From Mesodorylaimus sp. YZB2_4 (lineage: Eukaryota; Nematoda; Enoplea; Dorylaimida; Dorylaimidae): DNA of 64,000 bases. Position numbers and translations under genes: made by a program. The DNA lies in assembly GCA_030248295.1 (NCBI GenBank), contig JASANH010000554.1, positions 124,001-188,000 on the forward strand. The letters are read 5' to 3'. The notes beneath the pieces are model-generated. The model did no database searches. It had not been told where the DNA came from and worked only from the letters and a program-made list of their open reading frames with translations. The number at the start of each line of letters is the position of its first letter. Positions within the stretch are counted from its first letter, which is position 1. This document shows positions 9,433-20,100 of the stretch, in pieces.

Positions 9433-11566
9433 ATGCCGAATCACCATCAAAAAGTATTCATTCAGTTTCTGGCATTGTTGTCGGCGTTTATTGGGCAATT
9501 TGTTTCCGAGGGTGTCATGTTATCGTTCCCCATTTTGTATCCCGACTTGGTCAATTATTTTAACGCGACAAATGCTGAAATTTCTCTAGTCGGGTCTCTG
9601 ACTTATGGTTGTTGGTTCTTGACAGGTCAGTATCTTGTTTTTCCAGATCAACTGCTCACAGGATAAAGCACACGTACGAAATGGCAGGAAAATTTGCAGT
9701 TGTTAATCTCTAATTTCAAGGAAATTTGTTTTTGCAAGCCACAAAGCAATCTTTTCTGCTTGTAGGCCCGATCAGCGGCAAACTGGTAGATAGATTCGGG
9801 CCTGTTAAAGTTCTGATGGTTTCTGGAGCGGTCGGAGCTGTGGGATGTTTGCTGACGATATTTGCATCGAGACTATGGCATGTTATGGTCACATTTGGAC
9901 TGATTTTTGGTACGTATCAGGTTAACAGCTGCGAAAAGCTGCGACTTGTGAGTTTGGGGCCACTGCCCTTACCTTCAGCGCCAGCATCTTATCCAAACTA
10001 GCTCAGTTGCTTTAAGGCGTTGGTCCCGCATTGCTTGGGCTAGCAATCCTGGCTGGGAGGCCGCATTTCTGTTCCGACAGAGGACGACTAGTAAGTCCGT
10101 TCTCAAAGAGGGAAGACGGCGATTTAGTAAGTCGGTCGATGGCCTTGCACACCTGGCTCTGGGCGACTCACCCAGTACCGTCAAATGGTGGACGGGGAAC
10201 GAGTAGAGAATCAGGAAACTGGTCCTCGAACACCAGTCGGGAAGGACCTCCCTTCTCGCCCAGGATCATCCTGGGATGCTGGTGCTGGCACAGAATGCCC
10301 TCGTGTGGTGGAGGTGCTCCTAGTGGAGACACACAGAGGGGAGCTGCTGTGAGAGCGTCACCGCAGGGCCCAGCTTGTCATAACATGACTGCTGGCCATC
10401 TATTGGCAAAAATGGGTTGGAAGTCCAGTGGGGGAAGTGCGGGGCCCAACCCACAAAAAATCTTGTTCCAAACTCACTTATTGTCCCGGACATCAGTCGC
10501 ACAGAAGTATCACTTTGCATATTGGAGTCCTATTTCAGGCACCTGCTGCGGCATGGCATTTATCCCAGCCATCACTATCGTCGGTACATACTTCAAAAAG
10601 CACCATCACTTGGCCACAACTGCTGCAACTGTGGGTGGTGCTGTCGGGGGCGTGGTATACCCGCTGTGCATGCAAGCTATCCTCCATGCATACCCGTGGC
10701 AATTCTGCTTCGCTGTCACGGCATACATTATGTTACAAGTGGTCGTATCGGGTGCCATTTTTCATTTGAAACCTGAGCATACGCAGTCGGCAGAATCGAG
10801 CGACACGTACTTAAAAGCATTGACTGAGAAAACGGGTATTGATCATCAGCATGAGCCCAATGACAATTTCCACGAAAACCACCTGGTCTTGCGAGTAGCC
10901 AGTATTGAGCAGGATACCGACCAAGGGTCACCCCGCCCTCATCCACCTTTAGCCCATTGGCGACGCAATCTTATCTTATTTGCTGTGCATAATTTCTTTT
11001 GGAATTTTGGTGATTTCGGATTTATGACCATGCTGCCTCTTTTCTTATCGCATAATCACTTTAGTGTCGACGATATCGCCTTGGTCATCTCCGTCTCTAT
11101 GTTCGCCACTATCCTTGGTCGCCTCGTGGCGGCTGCCTTCAGTGCGTGGCCGAGAGGAGACCGCATTTTGGCCTATAATCTGAGCACACTCTTATCGGCC
11201 ATCTGCGTTTTCCTATTTTCCATCCCAGTGACCAGTCTGATGTTATATCTCACGTGTGCTGGTGTTTACGGGTTCATGTTCGGTGTCCAAACAGCTTTGG
11301 TGCCATCAGTGACCATCGATCTAGTAGGTCACGACCGCACAAATATGGCCTTGGGTGTAGCCATATTCGCCAGTGGAGTAGCGGGACTGAGCAGCCCATT
11401 CGCGTCCGGACTATTGACTGATTACACTGGTGACTATTATTGGACTTTCCGCATAGCAAGTTTGATGGTGGCTTCGTGTTTTTTCATCATGGTACATTTG
11501 CACTGGCCTTTGAAGCGAGCTGGTAGAGCTGGCAAAGAGATGCAACGGGATACGACTGCAAAATAA
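9433..11566 (+). CDS. monocarboxylate-transporter-like MFS protein (SLC16-type), 454 aa
   Basis: Three exons join in phase: 9433-9625 (M-P-N-H-H-Q start), 9766-9909 and 10539-11566. Donors are GTCAGT and GTACGT; acceptors are TGCTTGTAG and CCTATTTCAG. The product has about 12 membrane segments in two halves split by a charged loop at about residues 205-270. TM1 carries S-E-G-V-M-L-S-F-P-I-L, matching the MCT-family signature after its conserved acidic residue, and the loop after TM2 reads G-P-I-S-G-K-L-V-D-R-F-G, the MFS loop motif. It probably moves a small organic acid or related solute across the plasma membrane; substrate is not readable. The stop codon TAA lies inside an AATAAA hexamer. 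Intron 2 contains a dispersed repeat, so a longer frame through that intron (from 10031) is an artefact. Confidence 0.85.
10130..10475 (+). repeat. dispersed repeat copy in the transporter intron
   Basis: GC-rich sequence within intron 2 whose last 170 bases match 41590-41775: both contain a GAGACACACAGAGGGG-like stretch, GCCGTGAGAG / GCTGTGAGAG, CATGACTGC, CAAAANGGGTTGGAAGTCC and CGGGGCCCAACCCACAAAAA. A shorter match (GTGCTCCTAGTGGAGACACG CAGAGGG) occurs at 2146-2175. I cannot assign a class; no terminal inverted repeats are obvious. Confidence 0.6.
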
Positions 11567-12702
11567 AGTCTCCAGATATTTTGAAATACCAAACCTTTTT
11601 TAAGCTCCCTGTGAATGGTGCATTACCTCATTAAAAAAAACATCACCGAGAAATGGCGTGACCATAAAAGTGAACCATCCCACACAGTACAAGTACAGTA
11701 CAGTTAAAAGTACAGTATAAAAAAGTCGACATGAGTGCATAAATTTTCACGACCATGGTGGTGGCAGGGGTGCTATTCCACACACGAACCAGATTTTTTT
11801 GGGGGTAACGCCACAAATACACCGAATTATTTTCTCATAGCTAAAACTTGTCTCACAACTGAGGCGGCATTGGGTGATATTTTGTTGCCAGCCATCCATA
11901 CGATGTTGCTCAATCTTGGTAAGAAGTCAACCAGGTCTAACACAGCTGCCGCTCCCCGATCGCTTATGTTATTGCCTGAAAAACATTAAAATTCGTAGAA
12001 TTTGCCAACATGAGTTTGATTCCCTATGGGGCTTTTCTAATGACAGATTTCTTACAGCTTAGGGCAGCCTCTTCAGTGACATTTCGGACGGGGACAAGAG
12101 AACGAATAAATTCAAGATAGTCATGTTTAACATTCTTCTCGACAGCTTCTTGTATATTTCCTCGCGGACAAGCATGTGTGCAATGTAAAAGCTTTTTCTA
12201 GCAATTTCTCTTGTTTTGCTACAACACTCGTCGATCTTCTTATCATCTGTTGCTGTTCCTACGGGAATTATAAAACTGGTTTGTAACGTTAATCCTGAGG
12301 CATAAAAATTTTGTACAAGGAGTTTTGATGGTGCACTTGTACGTTTCGAAATTCGTTTCTAGTCACTCATCAGGCATAAAACCAACGTCTCATCGTCAGA
12401 TATTAATGTTAAATTTCTTACAGTAGGAAAATGACTTGTGATTTTTATCAGCCTGTGAATTTTGTAAATAGTCAGAAACATCAATTGAAACTTTTATCAA
12501 GTTCAGAACTTGTCAAAAATATTTTGCATAATGTGCCAAAACGTCGAGCACAAGGCATGAAATTTTTTTGCTGATTATGGCCAAAGCAGAATGAATGCCC
12601 TTCGATGGTCTAACTCTTGGGTCCGTTGACTGAACGTATCTTGTGACAAAGGGCTGGACCATCATCTAATTACCCCTACACCTGGCCAATATTATGCAAA
12701 TA
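11567..12702. other. convergent intergenic region
   Basis: Between the 3' ends of the transporter gene (plus) and the ERICH3-like gene (minus). AT-rich, with short direct AGTACAGTACAG runs near 11690-11715. No gene is supported. Confidence 0.4.
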
Positions 12703-14143
12703 TTATAAACCTGGCCAATTTATATTATCGTTGTCTGAAAGATAAGATTCAGTATGCTTGCACCAAAAATTATCAAAATTGGCTCTAAAATAATCCCGGA
12801 GACTCCAGAGAGTGCCTAAAACAGTAGTAAGTTCAATTGAAAACTGAATCGTGCAATCTAGAGAACTATCTTCTAGCACGTGCTTGGCACGGATGCGCGT
12901 TGATGCACAGTCAGACCAACGAAGGGTGAAGCAGATTTTTAAATTTGACTTACAGTAATACTTTTACAGAAATCCAAGAAAACATGATTTCTTACCATCC
13001 AAATCCAGGAACTTCAAATTGTGGTTGTTTTTCAATGCCATGCACACTAATTCGAGTGCCTCGTCGCCCATATGACAGTAGTCAAGATTAATGGTCTCGA
13101 GGGCCTCGTTTTTCATGAATCCTTTGGCGATATATTGCCAATCGTCATTATCAAAATTTGGACTGCCTCCAACGCTGAGAGCTAGCAAGGAAGTTGTACT
13201 GGAGATAAGTTTGCATAGAGCACGTGCGCTCTTTTTGCTCATGTCGTTTTCACCTGAAATGGAGGACGGTATGTAAACTTCATTTCACGGGGACAGGTTT
13301 CTAATTTGAATTTCGCGCCTTCGAGTGAGCAAATATATTTTGGTGCAGGTTTGTGTAAAAATCTTTATTAAGGTTGCTGCCGCGTATTTGAACACGGATT
13401 TTGTAGCCGCCACGCAGGTCACAGAATACAGCACTATGTACTCCGTAGTAAAGGTGAGTGGAGCATGAGGAACGTTAAGCAAAGTACACAAGCTTACGCT
13501 TTTGCAGAACACGGACGGTGCACAAAATACTTTAGCAGCTGTGGTGGTAAACTTACCAACATCTAACTTTTGTACTGTATTAAGCGATTGGATTTCTGCA
13601 AACAGACTCGCCATTGCTTCGTCTCCAATTCGATTTCCGCGTAAGCTGAAGTTATTGCATCTCCTGGTTTATCAAGACTTATCAAAGTAAAAGTCGAGGA
13701 TGAAACTTACAGCAGAGACTCAACTCCGTGCCTTCGAACCATATCAATAAGGCGGGGCATGGATGCCGATGACAAATAGTTCATGTTAAAGTTGAGGGCC
13801 TGAGTAAAATTAAGCTTGTGACTTTGCTTAGTGATTTGTAAGCCTCCCTAGAAGGGAGTTACACCCACACAACCACTCAAGACTACAAATTTACAGAGCG
13901 ATATAACAGAACTTAGCTAACTATGAGTCCGAGCTGGAACTCGTTTTGCAGAAATGAACACCCCATTATACAGCCAAGAAATATGCACAGATCATTTCAA
14001 GTAATTACCTTAATTGGTGGTAACTTCGCAGCAAGTAGCGCCCCATCGATCGATGCCAAGCCATCATCTGTCAAATGGGCGTTTCTGATGGTAAGCGAAC
14101 GAATATTCGGATTTTGCTTCAACTGATGTGTGATAATTTCGAG
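12703..14143 (-). CDS. C-terminal leucine-rich-repeat domain exons 15-19 of the ERICH3-like gene
   Basis: Exons 14143-14009, 13799-13711, 13663-13557, 13253-12996 and 12734-12703 give ribonuclease-inhibitor-type repeats: I-R-S-L-T-I-R-N-A-H-L-T-D-D-G-L, F-S-L-R-G-N-R-I-G-D-E-A-M, V-Q-K-L-D-V-G-E-N-D-M-S-K-K, L-E-T-I-N-L-D-Y-C-H-M-G-D-E-A-L and L-K-F-L-D-L-D-D-N-D-N-I. The last repeat is completed only when the 32-base terminal exon is added, which fits the LRR consensus exactly and supports that small exon. Such arcs bind protein partners. Tropomodulin and NLR-type LRRs are the closest kinds. The stop is TAA at 12703-12705. Confidence 0.75.
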
Positions 14144-17100
14144 CTGCAAAAAGTCCCTAATTGTTAAAGTATACATAATTTTATACCTTACATTGACTCT
14201 CACTATTCATCTGTAACACAACGCACTGGTCTTTGCAACTCGCACTTACTGCGGCACTATCCAACTCGATATTATTTATGGCCACGTCTTCCTTTGAACA
14301 TAGCTCTTTCAATTTTGCACTGACCGCATCTTGCCTCTCTCCATGGTCATCACCAGTGTCGATCAGATGCGTTTCATCCACCATCACCATCTCACCTTCT
14401 CCTGTGCTCGCAGTGGCGGCCACATTAGGGCCACTAGCTGAGGCCAGAGTATTTGGCAATGTGGTATTTTCTTCAGCAAGGCTTGTTGAATCCAGTCGAC
14501 CATTATTTCTCCTATCACTGGACTCTTCCTGGTCTGTGCTCGATTCGTTGTCAGGAGTATGTGTCAAGATGCCGTCGGGTGGTGGATGAATGTCGGCGGT
14601 GTGTTGCTCGTGTGTATCAGGTTGGCGAGTGTCACCTAGAAGTTCAGTGAACTGTATTTTGACTAGCATACGTCTTATCAGTGCTTGCCGCAGCAAAACT
14701 TGACTACTATTGTGCGTAAAGCTTATCAATATCCAACAGAACGACTTTTTGTCTGCACTATAGCAATAATCATATGTTGATACCCTTTCCGTGAATTGTG
14801 AGTGCCCAGCGACAACATTTATCTTACTTGGAGCAAGGCAGATATCAGTGACTGTTCATTTACATACAGCAATGACTCGTTCATCACAATGACCAAAGCT
14901 TATCATTCACCCACTGATAGTGGCCGTGGAGTTGTCACTTACTCTTATCACCTCGGTCCTCCTCGCCCTCTCCTCCATCACGATCAGTTCTAGCACTAGC
15001 AGCGCTGACCACTCTGGTGCCGCCTTCTCCATCAGACTGCGACTGTGAAGGAGGCTCGATGCTGATCGTCGGCTTCAGGAAACCGCCCTCATCCCGGTCG
15101 TGTTGCTCACTGAATTCATTTTTTATACTTTCGGCGTCGGCAAGAGTGTCCTCGTCGTCGTCCTTGGTTTTCGTTTTTTCTTCGGGCATCCCATCATCAT
15201 TGTCCTTGCCCACTGCTTCCACAACTCTCGCCTCATCATGCACGCGCACCTGGTCGTTCACTCTGGCCGATGGATTCAACTCTTCGGTAGTGCCTGATTC
15301 GGATGAACTACGGGGCACGCCGCAAACACGACATCGGTGCAAATCGTAATCATTATCAAAATTGCAGATCTTGCACGTCCACGGGCCTAAGTCAACGTCG
15401 CTTTTTTCCACCTGATCGTGATGTGGGTCGGGTGTGATCGATATTGGTCTGGCATTATATTCGTTGGTTTGATTTTCTGCTTGATCGCCAGAGGATTCCC
15501 TGGCCACTCCACATATTCGGCATTTAACCGTGTCGGGATCATTATCGAAATTGCAAATTTTACAATACCATATGTCACCTTGACTGCTGACTTGCTGATC
15601 GGCGATCAGCGATGGCTGATTTTCACTCCCTGCGTTTTCGGGGTGTTCCTCTTGCACGTGCGCTGCTTCAGCTGCTAACAAAGCGCTAGAAGCAGTTTTC
15701 AGTTTTTCTGTGAGGTCGTGCTCTTCGGTTTGGCGATGCGTTGAGCTGTGCTCATCAGCACTGGGATGATCCGAGGTATCTTCTTCGCTTTCACTCCCGC
15801 TCGAATCTGAGTCGGCACTTGAACCGCTTGCTGAATCTGTGATCTGTAAAGAAGCGGCTAGCATTGGGGAGCAGAGAATACTCTACAAAAAAAAGTTGAA
15901 GTCGTTTAGGGATTATTTAGAGTTTTTACCAAAAAGCATGCTCTCATCGCATATAAAGCGCGGAGGATTAGTGTCCCACGGCCTAAGACTGCCTACATAC
16001 AGACCTCAGTTGTGAAAAACAGCATGTAAAATGCACATATGCTGCGCGAGTGTAGGTAACCATAAAATAACACTTACTCCGGGCTGAATACCAGCATCGT
16101 GATGAGATGTTGTTTCCTCATGCGAAGCTAAAAATCATAAATGAAGTTTCAATATGGGGTGAATGTGACTTTTCAATGAAGTGTTTTAATCGATTAACAG
16201 GTGAACAATTGGGGCATACGCTGTATCAAAATGCGGAAATTTCGTCCTTGCTTGAAAAATTGGCTTTTCTAGTAGGTATTTTTGGTAAAAAGAGTTGAGG
16301 AAGAGGAAAAAAAGATAAAGGAGTTAATCAGCAACTTTGCTAAGATGGTGCTGCAAAATGGCCGCACTCACCGTGAGCGGTTTCCTGAACATCAGGATCT
16401 CCGTTTTCTTCCACTTCCGCTTTGCTTCCTTGTTCTTGCCCCTCGCCTGCTTCGTCGGCCTCATGCGCTGACCCTCTCTCACCAGTTTCCTCCTGCTTGT
16501 GAACCGCTTCACCCTCTTCTCCATCCCCCATCGACCCCTTATCTTCGTTCCCCGCTGCCTTGATAGTTGCTTGCGAATTTGTCTCCGTGCGATCCTCGTC
16601 CGATTCCTCTGATCCACTGCCGCTTCCACTTCCACTCCCACTTTCACTATCACTCCCGCTTCCTCGTGCATCCACTCCACCATCGTGGCCAACCGAAGTG
16701 GGCACAGCTTGCGAATTATGAACTTCACTCTCAGACTGCTCCTCGTCTTGCTGAGCTGCCGATGCAGTGGCATGACTCCCAGCATCGCCTTCTGCTGATT
16801 CACTCTCCGAGTCAGATTCAGAATCAGAGCCAGAACCAGAGTCAGAGCTGGAGCCGGATGCTGACTCTTCTGCTTCTGCATTGTTCTCGTTGGCTACTGA
16901 CCTTCTGTCCGCGTGTTCATCTTCTTGCTGAATGTGCGCTGAATGTTCTACATTGCCCTTATGACTCACTTGCTTATATGCACTGGCTTCTTCCTTCTCT
17001 GACTCTCCTCCTGAACCATTTTTCTCACTTTTCTGAGATTCGTTGTCTGGATGCGCCGTTTCTGAAAAACTTGTCAAAGAATATGTTCTGTTGTGCAATT

Positions 17101-20100
17101 GAATATTACTGATTACCATGTTCTTGTCCTGCATCTTCGTCTTCTTCATGTTTCTCGCCGTCATGATGAGCTTCGGCCTTCTCATGATGCTCGCTTTCTT
17201 TCTGCTCCGACCCAGATCTCTCCTCCTCGTCTTCGTCGCCACGCCCATCCGTCTCTTCCTTGTCTTCTTCTCCTGTTGTTTCCTCGTGACTCTCTGTCGC
17301 CGTTGCAGTCGCTGTGGCTGTGTTATCTTCAGTAGCTTCTGAGATTAATAGGTTTTTGTTAGCAAGTAGAAAGTAAGCTAATTTAACTGAGGCTGCTTTC
17401 TCAAGAAGGAAAAGACTAAGGAGTAGGCTGGAACTTTCCTGCTCCAGTATTCTCCACTCCCATTCCCACCATACCTTCTGATGCTGCTGATAAGCGCGAC
17501 TCAGTTCTTGTCCGCTCCTCGTGCTCACTGTGTTGATGCTTATCTTCTCCTTCGCCATCCTGCTCTGATCCAGATCCACCTTCAGCTGATTCACTGCCTG
17601 ATTCTTCCTCTAAACCTGACTCGTCGTGGCCTGATTCTGCACCAGAATGTTCTTGGTATCCCATAGCGTTCTGGTGCAGCTGCGCAGAATAATGGATTGA
17701 GGGCATATCGTCTGGAGGCAAAGAAACATGGTTAGAAGGATGGGCATGTTATCAGCGTTAATGGCATGGGGAGCATGTTTTGTTTCCCCCTCATAGATCT
17801 CGCCATTTGCATGCAATGACCTGCATCGTTCATACGTACCTAGCAGGACGCCTAATCTGCAGATTGCAGTATATCTCTACAGTATCTCCTTTTTCGTGAA
17901 CTCTAATTCTTTGACTTACCCACTATCTTTTGGTCCCCGCGTTCTCCACTCTCGCCTCCGTCCTGCCCATCTGTCACTGCCAACGCTGCCACTGCACCTG
18001 CTGCTCCTGCTGCTGCTATGCCCACGGCAGCCCCTGCAGCCACTTTCTTCGCCGTCGACATCGCCCCGGCGCCTTTCCTGGTCGATTTTGGTGGCAGCAA
18101 TTTTTGCGCTTGACGAGGTGGCCGAGGGGGTTTCGAGGAGAATGGCGATGCCAGAACCATGACTGACTGTTCAGTGGCAGAAGAACTCTTCTTCTTTTTG
18201 ACTGGTTTCTGATTTGAGTTTGTGTAAGGCGCTTCCAAGCCACGGTACATTTGGCATCTGAAAAGAGTAAGATAGTGGTTTACCATTGGATGTTGGGACA
18301 TAGTAATTTTGAGACGGACTCGTCACAGGGCTGATTCAGTGAACTAGCGAAGGATACAGTATATTGAGCAGGTAGCTGAGTGTCTAGCACCTGGGAGGAC
18401 GAAGGCTCTACCAAGCACTGCAGCAAAATCAGAACATTTATGGCGTGCCGAACTTTCGGTTTTTTGACAAATAAAAATTTTCCGTCGAATTTTTTTGTGC
18501 ATTTGTACCGACTAAAAGCAAGCGTCGATTATGTAAAAAAAGGCATTGTTAAGTATTTTAGCAATCTAGAAGAATGCCTACAGCTTGATAGCTAGTAAAT
18601 CATAAACAAGTTCTTGCCATTTTTATCATTTTCTGATTCAACCCCTTTCTTCACTGCTAATACTGTGACTGCCTGTGCATAAACCAAGTTTAGCTCCTTC
18701 TACATCAACAATCATCCGATTTTGTTCTTTATTAAGTACTCTATCGCGCCAACTTCGAGTCCTGTTGCCATAATCGAATCGTCTTACTTGTAACAAGGAA
18801 CTGCATTTTGTACTCCCAGCCACCGAAATATTCCTTTCTTCCCACCTAGTCGAGTTCCAACCGAATAACGCGACTCGCAACAAGTGCTCACACGGAGTAC
18901 AGCGTTGTTGTCCTCCAGAAAAGTCAACGAAAAAGGGTAACCACGTTGGCGAAACGACACAAATTGGAATTTGGCTAGAACATACAGTGAAAAACGATGA
19001 TCAGGAACTGCTCATAAAAAAGTACTTAGAATAGCTTGTTTGGGGGACTTGTTGGATGCTAATAACTAACGGTCCTTGGTCACTGCTTACCCTTTGGCAT
19101 AAGCTCTCCAGTGAACACGTTGATCGTGTTTCCACCGCAATGTTGTTGAGTGATAGAAATAGAGTGAACTGGATTTTCGGTAGCCTTGTCACCAGTGATT
19201 CCGTTAGGGCCGGTATATTGAAGAAAGCATTCGCACGATGCTTGGGGTTGTCGTCGACGCTTGCCTGGTGCTGCTGCTGATGTCAAGTACAGTCTTGACA
19301 CCTTAGAGAAAATGAGACTTGTAGGATTTACGTAGCAAAAGCTCGAGATTTGAATGTTAAAAAAATCTGAGATAAGTACAAGTGTTTTTCTTGTTGAACT
19401 ACAGTACCACACTCTACTGCTGCCAAAGGTTGAGACGTTAATAAGTATACGAGTACTCCGAAAACGCTCTTTAATCCTCAAAACTGTTAGGTCAGATAAA
19501 TGTGTGCTGCCGGATGAACTGTCCACCCGATTTCTCCTGATTTTTTGCAATAGCTATGTAAGTACTGTAATGTGTAGATCGATTTGTCAATCAATTCACG
19601 ATGTCGCTAATGGTAAAATAGAAAATATGATCAAAATCGACCAAACTCTAAGATTTCAAAAGACTGCAGAAGCGAAATATCCATAACTGCCACATCGATG
19701 TTCCACGTGTTGAAGCGCAGATATATTTCTAAGGTTACTTGGAGACACAAAAGTACGCATTCAATAGAGGGACAGATTTCTGGCTTCGGCGAATGGGACA
19801 GATTTTTTATGCCCCCTGGCTGGGAAACATCAACCCCTCAGGTTGATGTCTCAGCCGTAGGTGTAGCCAAAAGACTAGCCTTATTGTCCAGCAGGCTTTG
19901 GTCGGCCACATTATCTCCTGCTTTTCCAGACTTGGTCACTACTCTCGGATATTTCCCCTCCTATAGACCCGTTATAGTAACTGCTATACAAGGATAGAGG
20001 CCTGCATTTCGACGACCTGGATACGGCTTCCATGCACTTGCTGGCTTTCAGCTATGAGCCTTGGGGTCTGGCCAGCCAGATTGAGCTGTATTGACCTCCT

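Noticed and set aside
10031-11566. A single 511-codon frame across the transporter region
   Set aside because: The first 170 codons run through repeat sequence in intron 2 with no membrane segments; the spliced three-exon model gives a normal 12-TM transporter with clean splice sites.
16567-17342. Plus-strand Leu/Ser/His-rich frames
   Set aside because: They are the antisense of the Ser/Glu/Asp-rich exons of the ERICH3-like gene; low-complexity codons keep the opposite strand open.
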